A stretch of 64,000 nucleotides of DNA, from positions 62,001 to 126,000 of the forward strand of contig NZ_JACHCR010000004.1 in the NCBI RefSeq assembly GCF_014205845.1, read 5' to 3'. The notes beneath the pieces were generated by a model, which saw only the letters and a program-made list of their open reading frames with translations, ran no database searches and had not been told where the DNA came from. Positions 16,752 to 25,948 of the stretch are shown in pieces. The position numbers and the translations under genes are program-made. Origin of the DNA: Mucilaginibacter cryoferens (GTDB taxonomy: Bacteria > Bacteroidota > Bacteroidia > Sphingobacteriales > Sphingobacteriaceae). Position 1 is the stretch's first letter; each line of letters starts with the position of its first letter.

Positions 16752-18002
16752 CTACAAGCCAAATGCGGCTTTTACTTTGTCAACATAATCTAGTTTTTCC
16801 CAGGTAAACAGTTCAACTTCGCGTTTAAGCTCGCTGCCGTCATGGGCTATAAAAGTTTTAATTACGGTTTCGTTTGGTTTACCAAAGTGGCCGTAAGCCG
16901 CGGTTTCGCTGTAAATAGGGTTGCGCAGTTTAAAACGGGTTTCAATGGCGTAAGGGGTCATATTAAAAACCTCTTCAACTTTTTGAGCTATGGCACCATC
17001 GTGCAGGTCAACTTTAGCTGTACCGTAGGTGTTTACATAAATACCCATTGGTTGGGCAACGCCAATAGCGTATGATACCTGTACCAAAACTTCGGTACAA
17101 ACACCGGCTGCTACCAGGTTTTTAGCAATATGGCGGGTTGCGTAAGCGGCAGAACGATCTACCTTTGATGGATCTTTACCAGAAAACGCGCCACCACCAT
17201 GTGCACCTTTACCACCGTAAGTATCTACAATGATTTTACGGCCGGTTAAGCCGGTATCGCCATGCGGACCGCCGATAACAAATTTGCCGGTTGGGTTAAT
17301 ATGGTATTTTATCTTATCGTTAAAAAAGTGTGCGTATTTTGGATATTTAGCTTTAACCCTTGGGATAAGAATACTGATAATATCGGCGCTGATTTTGGCT
17401 AGCATCGCAGCTTCCTCATCAAAATCATCGTGTTGGGTTGAGATAACTATCGCATCAATACGTTGCGGGGTGTTATCGTCATCGTACTCTAAAGTAACCT
17501 GCGATTTTGCATCCGGGCGCAGATATTTGATCTCGCTGTTCTCGCGGCGGATGGCGGCAAGCTCTATTAATAAAGCATGGGCAATATCCAGTGCAAGAGG
17601 CATGTAGTTGTCAGTTTCGGCAGTGGCATAGCCAAACATCATACCCTGGTCGCCTGCTCCCTGCTCTTCAGGAGCTTTACGCTCAACGCCCTGGTTAATA
17701 TCAGGAGATTGCTCGTGTATGGCCGATAGCACACCGCATGAGCTGCCATCAAACATATATTCGCCTTTGGTATAGCCAATTTTATTAATTACCTCGCGGG
17801 CAATTTTTTGTACATCTAAATAAGCTTTTGATTTTACTTCACCTGCTAAAAATACCTGTCCGGTGGTTACCAGCGTTTCGCAGGCAACTTTGGAGTTGGG
17901 GTCAAAGGCTAAAAAATGATCAATCAGCGCGTCTGAGATCTGGTCGGCAACTTTATCCGGGTGTCCTTCTGATACGGATTCAGAGGTAAATAAATATGGC
18001 AT
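16752..18002 (-). CDS. metK: S-adenosylmethionine synthetase
   Basis: A 416-residue enzyme making SAM from methionine and ATP. The N-terminal '[20 protein letters not shown]' (residues 3-22) holds the ATP/metal-binding His and Asp; '[10 protein letters not shown]' (~117-126) and '[20 protein letters not shown]' (about 264-283) are the two PROSITE signatures. The protein is slightly longer than E. coli MetK (384), as usual in this phylum. It is monocistronic, closed by a good terminator. No SAM riboswitch could be recognised in the 216-base divergent spacer upstream. Confidence 0.97.
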   Translation of the reverse strand: MPYLFTSESVSEGHPDKVADQISDALIDHFLAFDPNSKVACETLVTTGQVFLAGEVKSKAYLDVQKIAREVINKIGYTKGEYMFDGSSCGVLSAIHEQSPDINQGVERKAPEEQGAGDQGMMFGYATAETDNYMPLALDIAHALLIELAAIRRENSEIKYLRPDAKSQVTLEYDDDNTPQRIDAIVISTQHDDFDEEAAMLAKISADIISILIPRVKAKYPKYAHFFNDKIKYHINPTGKFVIGGPHGDTGLTGRKIIVDTYGGKGAHGGGAFSGKDPSKVDRSAAYATRHIAKNLVAAGVCTEVLVQVSYAIGVAQPMGIYVNTYGTAKVDLHDGAIAQKVEEVFNMTPYAIETRFKLRNPIYSETAAYGHFGKPNETVIKTFIAHDGSELKREVELFTWEKLDYVDKVKAAFGL

Positions 18003-18165
18003 ATAAAATTTTTATACAATTAACGTAAAACAGTAAAGGGGAGATTTAAGGGGATTGTAGTAAAAGAGAAGCATGGTTTTAGCACTTTTTTACGTGGTTG
18101 CAATCCGGTGTCTTAAAAATAAAGACAATTAAATCAGTCCACTTTCGGGGTAAAAATAAAACAAA

Positions 18166-18196
18166 TTTTACAAAGCCGAAAATACATTTACTTTTG
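18166..18196 (+). promoter_or_regulatory. Probable promoter of the lipid kinase gene
   Basis: TACTTTTG at 18189-18196 matches the TAnnTTTG -7 consensus; only a TTTTA is present at the -33 distance (18166). The TTG start at 18219 follows 22 bases later. Confidence 0.5.
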
Positions 18197-18218
18197 GTAC
18201 TTTAAATAATACAGATAG

Positions 18219-19100
18219 TTGAAACGTAAAGCGTTATTTATAATAAACCCAATATCGGGGGGGAAGAAGAAGGATGGTGTGCCAGAACTGATAGACCAAA
18301 ACCTTAATAAAGATGTATTTGATTATAGCATCATATTTACCGATGGCGTATCGCACGCGCAGCAAATAGCTGCCGAGGCGGCGGGCAAGTTTGATGAGGT
18401 AGTGGCTGTTGGCGGCGATGGTACTGTTAATGAGATAGCATCGGCCATAGTGGGAAGCGATACCGCTTTGGGGGTAGTTCCGTTTGGCTCTGGCAATGGG
18501 CTGGCGCGTTTTTTAGGTATACCTATGGATACGGCCAAATCTATAGCCACCTTAAGCGCTTACCGGGTACAAACAATAGACTCGGGCCAGTTAAACGGCT
18601 TACCATTTTTTAACATGGCGGGCATGGGCTTTGATGCCCATATAGCCGAGGTGTTTTCGCATGGTAAAAAGAGAGGGTTTTTAACCTACATCAAATCAAC
18701 CATGCAGGAAATATTGAACTACAAACCACAAAAGTACCAGATTGAGGTTGATGGAAAGCTGTACGAGCGGGAGGCCTTTATCATAAGTATTGCCAACTCA
18801 TCGCAATGGGGCAACGATGTGCATATTTCGCCAAACGCGTCTGTTCAGGATGGTTTGCTGGATGTATGTATCATTAGTGAATTTCCGGCCTGGCGTTTTC
18901 CCGAAATTGGCGTGCGCCTGATGCGCAAAACAATTGAAGCATCCCGGTATATAGAAATTATAAGAGGCAAAAATATCAATATTACCAGGCAAAGCCCGGG
19001 GCCAGTACATCTTGATGGAGAACCCCACGTAATGGGGGCAGATATACGTATTAATATAGTACCAGGTAGTTTAAAAGTAATTGTAGGCGAGGGCTATTAA
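18219..19100 (+). CDS. Diacylglycerol kinase family lipid kinase (YegS/DgkB type)
   Basis: A 293-residue cytoplasmic kinase. '[15 protein letters not shown]' at the N terminus and '[17 protein letters not shown]' (~65-81) with '[18 protein letters not shown]' (about 89-106) are the nucleotide-binding signature of the DAGK catalytic family; the C-terminal half is the beta-sandwich lid ending 'HLDGEPHV'. It should phosphorylate diacylglycerol or a related lipid. The start is a TTG: the conserved [10 protein letters not shown] begins at once and no ATG is available upstream in frame. The SUI1 gene follows after 11 bases. Confidence 0.9.
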   Translation: MKRKALFIINPISGGKKKDGVPELIDQNLNKDVFDYSIIFTDGVSHAQQIAAEAAGKFDEVVAVGGDGTVNEIASAIVGSDTALGVVPFGSGNGLARFLGIPMDTAKSIATLSAYRVQTIDSGQLNGLPFFNMAGMGFDAHIAEVFSHGKKRGFLTYIKSTMQEILNYKPQKYQIEVDGKLYEREAFIISIANSSQWGNDVHISPNASVQDGLLDVCIISEFPAWRFPEIGVRLMRKTIEASRYIEIIRGKNINITRQSPGPVHLDGEPHVMGADIRINIVPGSLKVIVGEGY

Positions 19101-19111
19101 AGCATATCATT

Positions 19112-19447
19112 ATGGCTAAAAAGAATTTTACCGGCGTGGTTTACTCAACAGATCCGGATTTTGAGTACCAGGAGAACAATGCAGACGGCGCGCAAACACT
19201 GCCGCCACAGCAGCAAAACCTAAAAATATACCTCGATAGAAAAGGAGGCAGTAAGCTGGTTACCCGTATCAGCGGCTTTATAGGCACAGATGCCGACCTG
19301 GAGGTGGTAGGAAAAAAGTTAAAAACAAAATGTGGCGTGGGCGGTTCGGTGAAGGATGCCGAAATATTGATACAGGGCGATTTCAGGGATAAAATTTTAG
19401 TATTGCTGCAAACCGATGGTTATAAAGCCAAAAAAGCTGGTGGGTAA
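19112..19447 (+). CDS. SUI1/eIF1-like translation initiation factor (YciH family)
   Basis: A 111-residue protein with a disordered N-terminal third and a C-terminal SUI1 domain: '[20 protein letters not shown]' (about 38-57), then '[20 protein letters not shown]' (about 71-90) and '[11 protein letters not shown]'. The CGxGGxVKD signature is diagnostic. Bacterial YciH proteins resemble eukaryotic eIF1 and can act in start-site selection, but their physiological role is poorly defined. It is 11 bases after the lipid kinase and probably co-transcribed. Confidence 0.92.
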   Translation: MAKKNFTGVVYSTDPDFEYQENNADGAQTLPPQQQNLKIYLDRKGGSKLVTRISGFIGTDADLEVVGKKLKTKCGVGGSVKDAEILIQGDFRDKILVLLQTDGYKAKKAGG

Positions 19448-19775
19448 TTTGTGCTAAAATATTCATTAGCCATTGATTAAACCATCTCATTGCGTACATT
19501 GTACACTAAAATAGGCTAATGGTGCAATATCGGTTTAGCCTTACCTGCATTACAAATGCCCTTTTTATAGCTATGTAACAAAATAGTAGCATAAATTTTA
19601 TCAGGATTGCTTGGTAATATTAAAAAAAATGGTTTTCATTGCAAATAATTGTAGTGGCAACACACAATATTTTTGCATTAAAGCGTTATTTATATCCAAT
19701 TGCACACAAAATGTAATTTGGTATTAAAAAATTGTAAAGAATAATATAAATGATTTTTTTATTTAAAGAAAATTC
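19448..19775. other. AT-rich spacer before the TonB cluster
   Basis: About 330 bases, very AT-rich toward the right. No supported gene. An imperfect inverted pair around ATTAGCCAT / ATGGTGCAAT...GGCTAAT (19470-19540) is visible but no clear terminator was found. Confidence 0.4.
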
Positions 19776-19783
19776 TATTTTTG
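19776..19783 (+). promoter_or_regulatory. -7 promoter box of the exbB-tonB cluster
   Basis: TATTTTTG matches TAnnTTTG; a T-rich stretch but no TTTG is at the -33 distance. The ATG of the ExbB gene lies 65 bases downstream. Confidence 0.5.
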
Positions 19784-19848
19784 TTATTCGCTAACAAAGC
19801 ACATTTAACTAACTTATAATATAAACAAAAACTAAAAATTAAAAAGTA

Positions 19849-20691
19849 ATGGCAAACGTTCCAACAAAACCAACTACTCCTGTTAAAAAAGAAAGCTCAA
19901 GTGCATCTGGCCTGTTTGCTTCTTTAACTATTCCGATTTGTATAGTAGTGGCAATTCTTATTTTCGTATTTATATTAGGTGATGCAAGCCACTTTAAAGG
20001 TGGAGATACTTCTGCAACCGGTACTCCAGCAGATATTTTCGGTACTGTACACAAAGGTGGTGTTATCGTACCTATGATCATGTCTTTCCTGTTAATGGTT
20101 ATCGTTTTCTCTATCGAGCGTTTTGTAGTTATCGGTAAAGCATCTGGTACAGGCAGCGTAGATTCTTTTGTTAGAAAAGTTCAGGCTTCTTTAAACGCAG
20201 GTAATATCGCTGCTGCATCAGCTGAGTGCGACAAACAAAAAGGTTCAGTAGCTGCAGTTATCAAATCGGCATTGAAAAAATATGCTGAAATGGAAGCAGA
20301 ACCAAACCTTGACGTTGATCAAAAAACTTTAGCTATCCAAAAAGACATTGAAGAAGCAACAGCTTTAGAAATGCCAATGTTAGAGCAAAACTTAACTATC
20401 ATCGCTACCCTGGTATCTATCGGTACATTAACCGGTTTATTAGGTACAGTAATCGGTATGATTGGTGCGTTCTCTACATTAGCTGCAGCAGGTGCGCCAA
20501 ACCCTTCTGAACTTTCATCACACATCTCTGAAGCTTTGATTAATACAGCTTTAGGTATCAGTACTTCAGCCATCTCAATTATCATGTACAACGTATTTAC
20601 ATCAAAAATTGATAAACTGACCTACGCTATTGACGAAACTGGATTTAGCATTGTTCAAACATTTGCTGCATCACACAAAAACAGCAGGTAA
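19849..20691 (+). CDS. exbB: MotA/TolQ/ExbB proton channel protein
   Basis: A 280-residue inner-membrane protein. Membrane segments lie at ~25-45, ~72-92 ('VPMIMSFLLMVIVFSIERFV'), ~180-205 and ~220-240. The long cytoplasmic loop between segments and the conserved 'LLGTVIGMIGAFSTLAAAG' / 'ISEALINTALGISTSAISII' helices form the proton path of the ExbB pentamer. With ExbD it couples proton motive force to TonB. It heads a tightly packed cluster (ExbB, two ExbD, TonB, a small membrane protein, PstS-like, TPR) and its codon use suggests high expression. Confidence 0.95.
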   Translation: MANVPTKPTTPVKKESSSASGLFASLTIPICIVVAILIFVFILGDASHFKGGDTSATGTPADIFGTVHKGGVIVPMIMSFLLMVIVFSIERFVVIGKASGTGSVDSFVRKVQASLNAGNIAAASAECDKQKGSVAAVIKSALKKYAEMEAEPNLDVDQKTLAIQKDIEEATALEMPMLEQNLTIIATLVSIGTLTGLLGTVIGMIGAFSTLAAAGAPNPSELSSHISEALINTALGISTSAISIIMYNVFTSKIDKLTYAIDETGFSIVQTFAASHKNSR

Positions 20692-20781
20692 AAATATAAT
20701 TAGTGGTTTTTCGGTTCTCGCTACGCGGACCGGATGATTAATACAGATAACACACTATATATATTTTTAAAAAATTAAAAC

Positions 20782-21408
20782 ATGGCAAGGATAAAAGTTC
20801 CAAGAAAGAGTACAGCAATTGACATGACCGCCATGTGCGATGTGGCATTCTTGTTGTTAACTTTCTTTATATTAACTGCAAAACCCCGAACCGATGATCC
20901 GGTTCCAATAGACGTGCCAAGGTCTTCTATTCAAATACCTGTTCCTGATGAGAATTTTGCTACGATAACTGTAGGCAGTAACAAGGCTTTCTTTGGCATT
21001 GAAGGAACTGATCTTCGCAAAGCTACTTTAGAGCAAGTGGGCGCAATTTATAAACAAACATTTACACCTGATGAGTTGAAAAAATTCGCAAGTGTAGAGT
21101 CATTTGGTGTACCAATCCAAAGTATGCATCAGTTTTTGACGCTGTCATCAGAACAGAAGAAAACCTATGCGCAGCCTGGTATCCCGAGAGATTCGGTAAG
21201 TAATGAGCTGTTTAATTGGATTCGCGAAGCCCGTAAAGCTACCGCCGCGTTGCATAACGTACAGATGCGTATAGCTATAAAAGGCGATAGTAAGGAAGAC
21301 TACCCTGTTATAAAGGATGTTATTGAGATTTTGCAAAAGCAAAAACTTAATAAGTTTAGTTTAATAACTTCAGTTAGCGGCGGTGGACCTGCCCCTAAAT
21401 CAAAATAA
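20782..21408 (+). CDS. ExbD/TolR biopolymer transport protein, first copy
   Basis: A 208-residue protein with a short cytoplasmic start ('RIKVPRKSTAIDMTAMCDV') and one membrane helix ('FLLLTFFILTAKPRTDD', about residues 23-40) whose Asp before the helix (MTAMCD) is the protonated residue of ExbD. The rest is periplasmic. It is longer than E. coli ExbD (141) owing to an insert around residues 75-150, which is usual in Bacteroidota. It lies 90 bases after ExbB and 6 bases before a second ExbD. The two copies probably form a heterodimer inside the ExbB pore (inference). Confidence 0.92.
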   Translation: MARIKVPRKSTAIDMTAMCDVAFLLLTFFILTAKPRTDDPVPIDVPRSSIQIPVPDENFATITVGSNKAFFGIEGTDLRKATLEQVGAIYKQTFTPDELKKFASVESFGVPIQSMHQFLTLSSEQKKTYAQPGIPRDSVSNELFNWIREARKATAALHNVQMRIAIKGDSKEDYPVIKDVIEILQKQKLNKFSLITSVSGGGPAPKSK

Positions 21409-21414
21409 AAAATC

Positions 21415-21966
21415 ATGGCAGAATTAGACACCTCCGGGGGAGGCAAACACAAGGGCGGGAAGGTACGCAGTAAAAAGCAATCAACCCGTATAGATTTAAC
21501 CGCGATGGTGGATTTGGCTTTCTTGTTAATCACATTCTTTATCATGACAACCACATTGGCCAAGCCCAAAGCTATGGACCTTGCAATGCCTGATAAGGAT
21601 GAGAAAACGAAAGATCAGTTGCCTATTGCTGCTTCGCGTTCATTAACCCTACTATTGGGCAGTAATGATAAGCTGGAGTGGTATCTTGGCGAACCAGGCA
21701 AATCGGCACCCGAAGTTATCAGCTACGGTCCGGATGGTTTGCGTAAATTACTTGTTGAAAAACAAAAAGATGTGCTGGCCAAAACCGGTAAAACTATTTT
21801 TGTTGTAATAAAACCAAGTGACAAGTCAAAATACAAAAACGTGGTTGCAGTGTTGGATGAAATGAATATCACCAATATACTAATGTATGGTATTGTTGAT
21901 ATCACCGCACCAGAAATTGAGTTGTTGAAAAGAGAGAATCTATACAACGACGATACCAAAAAATAA
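21415..21966 (+). CDS. ExbD/TolR biopolymer transport protein, second copy
   Basis: A 183-residue paralogue of the preceding gene. A Lys/Gly-rich cytoplasmic start ('GGGKHKGGKVRSKKQSTRID') precedes the membrane helix 'LTAMVDLAFLLITFFIMTTT' (about 29-48) with the functional Asp. The periplasmic part differs strongly in sequence from the first copy. The start is 6 bases after the first ExbD stop, and TonB follows 36 bases later, so all are in one operon. Confidence 0.92.
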   Translation: MAELDTSGGGKHKGGKVRSKKQSTRIDLTAMVDLAFLLITFFIMTTTLAKPKAMDLAMPDKDEKTKDQLPIAASRSLTLLLGSNDKLEWYLGEPGKSAPEVISYGPDGLRKLLVEKQKDVLAKTGKTIFVVIKPSDKSKYKNVVAVLDEMNITNILMYGIVDITAPEIELLKRENLYNDDTKK

Positions 21967-22002
21967 TAAATAACGTTAACTAACATTAAAGCCTGACAAA
22001 AA

Positions 22003-22833
22003 ATGTTTGGATCAAAATTAGACATATTAGATCAGAAATGGATCGACGTTGTTTTTAGTAGCAGGAATAAAGCATACGGTGCTTATGAACTGAGAAAGGA
22101 TAATTCAAAAAACACTAACAGGGCGCTTGTTATAGCCATTATAGTGTTTGTATTTATAATTTCTTTGCCTACTATAATCAACAAACTGAAAGGTTTGATA
22201 CCAAAAGCTGATGAAAAAGTAAAGATAACAGACGTAGTGCTGTTACCGCCGCCACCGGTGGATCAAACCAAAAAACCACCTCCACCGCCACCAGAGCCAC
22301 CTAAACCAAAGGTTGATCAGGTTCGTTTCCCTCCTCCGGTTGTAAAACCAGATAACGAGGTAAAAGAAAAAGATCCACCAACCATTAAGGAGCTTGCAGT
22401 TGCAGATCCTGGTCAAAAAGATCAGAAAGGTGACCCAAATGCCGATATCAGGATTGATGAGCCGGTAGGTAACTCGGATATTAAACAAGTGGTTGAAGAA
22501 GACCCTAATAAGATCTTCGCATCAGTTGAAAACTTACCGGAGTTTCCGGGAGGTAATGAAAAGTTTGGCGCTTACTTGAGCAAAACTATCCGTTACCCTG
22601 CTGTAGACCGTGAAAACGGAACCCAAGGTCGTGTAATCCTTACCTTCGTAGTAGAGCGTGATGGTTCTTTAACTGATATTAAGGTTTCAAGAAGCCTTAG
22701 CGCAGGTACCGATGCCGAGGCGATACGTGCTTTGAAAGGTTCACCAAAATGGAAACCAGGTATTCAGAATGGCAGGCCAGTACGTGTACAATACAGCGTA
22801 CCGGTGAGCTTTACTTTAGCCGGCGATAATTAA
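22003..22833 (+). CDS. tonB: Energy transducer TonB
   Basis: A 276-residue TonB. The cytoplasmic start ('WIDVVFSSRNKAYGAYELRK') precedes one membrane helix (~43-60, 'ALVIAIIVFVFIISLPTI'), a Pro/Lys-rich periplasmic spacer (~83-125, runs of P and 'PPEPPKPK') and the C-terminal TonB domain (~180-276) with 'LPEFPGGNEKFGAYLSKTIR' and 'GRVILTFVVERDGSLTDIKV'. It transmits energy to outer-membrane receptors such as the SusC protein at 44917. Genomic partnership with ExbB and two ExbD is direct. Confidence 0.95.
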   Translation: MFGSKLDILDQKWIDVVFSSRNKAYGAYELRKDNSKNTNRALVIAIIVFVFIISLPTIINKLKGLIPKADEKVKITDVVLLPPPPVDQTKKPPPPPPEPPKPKVDQVRFPPPVVKPDNEVKEKDPPTIKELAVADPGQKDQKGDPNADIRIDEPVGNSDIKQVVEEDPNKIFASVENLPEFPGGNEKFGAYLSKTIRYPAVDRENGTQGRVILTFVVERDGSLTDIKVSRSLSAGTDAEAIRALKGSPKWKPGIQNGRPVRVQYSVPVSFTLAGDN

Positions 22834-22837
22834 GATA

Positions 22838-23077
22838 ATGTCACTTAATTCAAGAAATAAGCAAAAATCGCCCCAAAGGCGGTTTTTGCTTATTATAGGA
22901 ACTACCGTATTCATTTGCTTTGTAGCTTTTGGGTTGATGATTATGTTTTGGGATAAGCTTCAATTGTCTTTGCAGCCATACCAGCGTATTATTTTTGGAG
23001 CCTTCATTATTGTCTACGCAGGTTTAAGGTTTTCGAGATTGTTCAAAAAAGATCAATACGACGAGGAAGATGAATAA
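22838..23077 (+). CDS. Small membrane protein of the TonB cluster, unknown function
   Basis: A 79-residue protein with a basic start ('SRNKQKSPQRRF'), two membrane helices (about 17-36 and 48-63) and an acidic tail 'KKDQYDEEDE'. No family was recognised. It starts 4 bases after TonB and overlaps the next gene by 8 bases, so it is almost certainly a translated member of the operon. Its position suggests an accessory role in the ExbBD-TonB complex or in coupling to the PstS-like lipoprotein; that is inference. Confidence 0.8.
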   Translation: MSLNSRNKQKSPQRRFLLIIGTTVFICFVAFGLMIMFWDKLQLSLQPYQRIIFGAFIIVYAGLRFSRLFKKDQYDEEDE

Positions 23078-23987
23078 ATTAAAATATGCATTTCTGGCAT
23101 TTGGTTTTGTAGTGGGTTTACAGGCTTGCACTCAAAAAACTGTAAAGGGTGTCTCCAACGATGATTTTACATCAGGTAAGGTAACCTTTGCCGTTGATAA
23201 CTCATTTGAACCAATAGTAGGTCAGGAGATGTATATTTTTAAAAGCAGATACCCTAATGCTGATCCCACCGTTTTATACCTTACCGAAAATCATGCAATA
23301 AATTTGTTGTTAAATGATAGCGTAAGGGTAGCTATACTGTCGCGTGATTTGGATACAGCAGAAATTAATGTGTTAAAAAGGCGTTCATTAGATGTTAAGG
23401 TATTGCGTTTTGCTATTGATGCGGTGACGCTCATTGTAAATAAGAACTCAAAAGACACCCTTGCTTCGGTAGGCGAGCTTAAAAAAATGCTTAACGGATT
23501 GGGCGATCCCAATAGAAGTATTGTGTTTGATAACCCAAATTCGAGTTTGGTAAGATATTTGAAAGAGTTATCTGGTAATAAAGAATTTAAGCAAAAAAAT
23601 ATTTATGCGCTTAAATCGAACAAGGAGGTTATAAAATATGTAAGTGAGCATCCTGACGCTTTAGGGATAACAGGCTATAGCTGGTTAGTTGATCCGGATA
23701 AGGAGTATGCGCCCTATGTAGATAATATTAAAATTGTAGGGGTTAAGGATGAGGCTAATAAAAACTATCCAAATCAGTACTTTAAACCTTCGCAGGAGAC
23801 GCTTGTCTTAAAACAGTACCCCTTAAGCAGGGGGTTATATATTGTCGACTGTTCAAGTAAAACAGGTTTAGCAATGGGGTTTGCCAGTTTTATAGCCGGC
23901 GATGTAGGGCAGCGAATTATTTTGAGGTCAGGTTTATTGCCTGACAAGATGCCTCCGAGAGAAATTAATGTAAGAAGTAAATTATAA
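23070..23987 (+). CDS. PstS-like phosphate-binding lipoprotein
   Basis: A 305-residue lipoprotein (lipobox 'VGLQAC', Cys ~20) with a periplasmic-binding-protein fold of the phosphate class: 'VTFAVDNSFEPIVGQEMYIF' and 'LGDPNRSIVFDNPNSSLVRY', ending with 'MGFASFIAGDVGQRIILRSG', typical of PstS-like domains. No pstCAB transporter genes are adjacent. In Bacteroidota this type of protein recurs between TonB and a TPR protein, so it probably serves outer-membrane uptake or sensing and not an ABC transporter. It overlaps the previous gene by 8 bases. Confidence 0.85.
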   Translation: MNKLKYAFLAFGFVVGLQACTQKTVKGVSNDDFTSGKVTFAVDNSFEPIVGQEMYIFKSRYPNADPTVLYLTENHAINLLLNDSVRVAILSRDLDTAEINVLKRRSLDVKVLRFAIDAVTLIVNKNSKDTLASVGELKKMLNGLGDPNRSIVFDNPNSSLVRYLKELSGNKEFKQKNIYALKSNKEVIKYVSEHPDALGITGYSWLVDPDKEYAPYVDNIKIVGVKDEANKNYPNQYFKPSQETLVLKQYPLSRGLYIVDCSSKTGLAMGFASFIAGDVGQRIILRSGLLPDKMPPREINVRSKL

Positions 23988-23996
23988 GTAAATAAG

Positions 23997-25694
23997 ATGA
24001 AAATGATCAGTAAAATAGCTAAAGCAACCTTAGGACTGGTATTAGTAGGTTCATCATCAGTTTTTGCGCAAAGTCTCGCTGACGCCAAAAAAGCTATTGA
24101 CGCCGAACAATATCAGAAAGCTAAATCGATGCTTAAAAACCTTACGACCACACAGGCCGATAAGGACGAGAATTTCTTTTACCTGGGTTGGGTATACATT
24201 AAACAGGATTACTCCGACTCGGCAAAAACTGCCTTTAATAAAGGTATTGCTGTAAACCCTAAGTCGGGTTTAAACTATGCCGGTTTAGGCGCGGTTGCCC
24301 GTTTAGATAAAGATAAAGCAGGTGCAACAACCAACTTTAACCAGGCAATTGCTTTGGCCGGTAAAAGCGGAAAGCCTTATGTATATGTAGGTAAAGCTTA
24401 CTTACTGCCGGTAACACCAGATGGTAAAGTATCTGTTGATGATGCCAGCGCTGCAATAGCTGTACTTCAGAAAGGTAAAGTTGTAGCACCTAAGGATGCG
24501 GAGTTGCTTATTACGTTAGGTGATGCTTATGCTTCACAAATAAAAAGTAATGAGGCTTACCAGGCTTACTCAGATGCAGCAACATTAGATCCTAAAGATC
24601 CGGGTGCTAAAGTGGCTACCGGTGTTTTGTGGAGATATGCAAATAACTTTACAGACTCTGAGCAACAATTTAAAGATGCATTAGCTATCGACCCTAATTT
24701 TGGTCCGGCGTACCGTGAGTGGGCCGAAACTGATAACCGTTGGGCAAATGCTGAGCCTAAAGAAGCTTCGGCTAAAATTAAAGAAGCCGTAGAACAGTAC
24801 AAAAAATACCTGAGCTTAACAGATCTTTCGCCAGAATCGCAAATGCGCTATGCGGATTTCCTGATCAGTGCAGGTCAATATACCGAATTGCAGCCTGTTG
24901 CTGCTGATTTAGCAAAATCTGCAAATTCGAATTTAAGAGCTTACCGTTATTTGGCTTACGCAGCATACGAAAATAAAGATTATACAGCTGCGCAAACTGC
25001 CATGAACACCTGGTTAACCAAAGCTGATCCTAAAAGGATTGTACCACGCGATTACCTATACCTGGGCCGTATTCAAATGGCATCTGGTCAGGATTCGGTA
25101 GGTATCAATACTTTAAGAAAGGCGCTTACAATGGATTCTACCCAAACCGATGTTTACGGAGAGATCGCTAAATCATTGTTCCGTGGCAAAAAATATCTTC
25201 AAGCGGGTGATGCTTACAAATTGGTTACCCAAAAAGGCGGTCGTAGTGTAAAACTTACCGATTACTTTTACGAAGGTATCAGTTATTACTATGGGTATGA
25301 TGAGAAATTGCCTGGTGCCGATTCTGTGATTGCTAAAGCTGATTCTGCATTTAGCTACGTTACTCAAAAAGCTCCAACCACTGCCGACGCTTATATCTAT
25401 CGTGCCCGTGTTAACGAGTTAAAAGATAAAGACCGTAATAACATAGTTGGTTACGCTAAGCCTTTTTACGAAAAGTATATCGAATTGGTAACTGCTAAAG
25501 GTTCACCAGATGATAAAGCTAAAAAGAACTTAGCCGAGGCTTACGTTTATTTAGGTACCTATGCTGAGTTTAAGGAAAAAGACTTAGCAAAGGCTACAGA
25601 TAATTATACAAAAGCAAGGGATAACGACCCTACCAATAAACAGGTAGTTGCATTTTTTGCCCGCAAAGGCGGTGCTGCTGCTAAAGGTAAATAA
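23997..25694 (+). CDS. Exported tetratricopeptide-repeat protein
   Basis: A 565-residue protein with a signal peptide (1-26, ending 'GSSSVFAQ') and TPR helices along its length, e.g. 'NFFYLGWVYIKQDYSDSAKT', 'AELLITLGDAYASQIKSNEA' and 'AYREWAETDNRWANAEPKEA'. TPR arrays are protein-interaction scaffolds. It is the last gene of the ExbB-ExbD-ExbD-TonB-PstS cluster (9 bases after the PstS-like gene) and is followed by a terminator. It most likely binds other cluster members in the periplasm; the precise partner is unknown. Confidence 0.9.
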   Translation: MKMISKIAKATLGLVLVGSSSVFAQSLADAKKAIDAEQYQKAKSMLKNLTTTQADKDENFFYLGWVYIKQDYSDSAKTAFNKGIAVNPKSGLNYAGLGAVARLDKDKAGATTNFNQAIALAGKSGKPYVYVGKAYLLPVTPDGKVSVDDASAAIAVLQKGKVVAPKDAELLITLGDAYASQIKSNEAYQAYSDAATLDPKDPGAKVATGVLWRYANNFTDSEQQFKDALAIDPNFGPAYREWAETDNRWANAEPKEASAKIKEAVEQYKKYLSLTDLSPESQMRYADFLISAGQYTELQPVAADLAKSANSNLRAYRYLAYAAYENKDYTAAQTAMNTWLTKADPKRIVPRDYLYLGRIQMASGQDSVGINTLRKALTMDSTQTDVYGEIAKSLFRGKKYLQAGDAYKLVTQKGGRSVKLTDYFYEGISYYYGYDEKLPGADSVIAKADSAFSYVTQKAPTTADAYIYRARVNELKDKDRNNIVGYAKPFYEKYIELVTAKGSPDDKAKKNLAEAYVYLGTYAEFKEKDLAKATDNYTKARDNDPTNKQVVAFFARKGGAAAKGK

Positions 25695-25728
25695 AGAGTA
25701 AAGAATCGAGATTTAAGAGTCAAGACAA
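25694..25728. repeat. 7-bp-period array, left arm (after the TPR gene)
   Basis: Five consecutive heptads in register, of the form AAGANTN (for example AAGAATC, AAGAGTC). It begins at the stop codon of the TPR gene and overlaps the terminator stem. An inverted array of the complementary type lies at 25886-25920. Confidence 0.65.
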
Positions 25729-25765
25729 GGGGAGCAAAGCTTTTCCTGTCTTGGCTCTTTTTTTT
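25715..25765 (+). terminator. Terminator of the TonB cluster
   Basis: AAGAGTCAAGACA (25715-25727) pairs with 25747-25759 with one G-T pair, followed by eight T. Confidence 0.85.
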
Positions 25766-25885
25766 GAGCAATTTTTTAAGGACACTGAATAAGGATCAGT
25801 CAGAAAAGTTGTGGGACTACAGAATAAGGTGTCGGTAAAGAGCGCTTAATGGGAAACTTTTGAGAAGTTAAAAAGAGTTTTTTTT

Positions 25886-25920
25886 ATCTCGACTCTCGAT
25901 TCTTATTTCTTGATTCTTTT
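25886..25920. repeat. 7-bp-period array, right arm (before nuoA)
   Basis: Five heptads in register of the form NTCTYGA/TTCTTNN (ATCTCGA, CTCTCGA, TTCTTGA). The unit is the reverse complement of the left arm at 25694-25728, so the two arms face each other across about 160 bases that hold the terminator. Confidence 0.65.
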
Positions 25921-25936
25921 ATTATTAATGCATTAG

Positions 25937-25944
25937 TATATTTG
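25937..25944 (+). promoter_or_regulatory. -7 box immediately before nuoA
   Basis: TATATTTG is a perfect TAnnTTTG box; the nuoA ATG follows after only 4 bases, implying a leaderless or near-leaderless transcript if used. The nearest TTG upstream is 24 bases away, slightly too far. Confidence 0.5.
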
Positions 25945-25948
25945 CAGC

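Noticed and set aside
18003..18218. SAM riboswitch upstream of metK
   Set aside because: No conserved SAM-I, SAM-II or SAM/SAH core could be recognised in the divergent spacer, and no terminator or sequestering hairpin is near the metK start.
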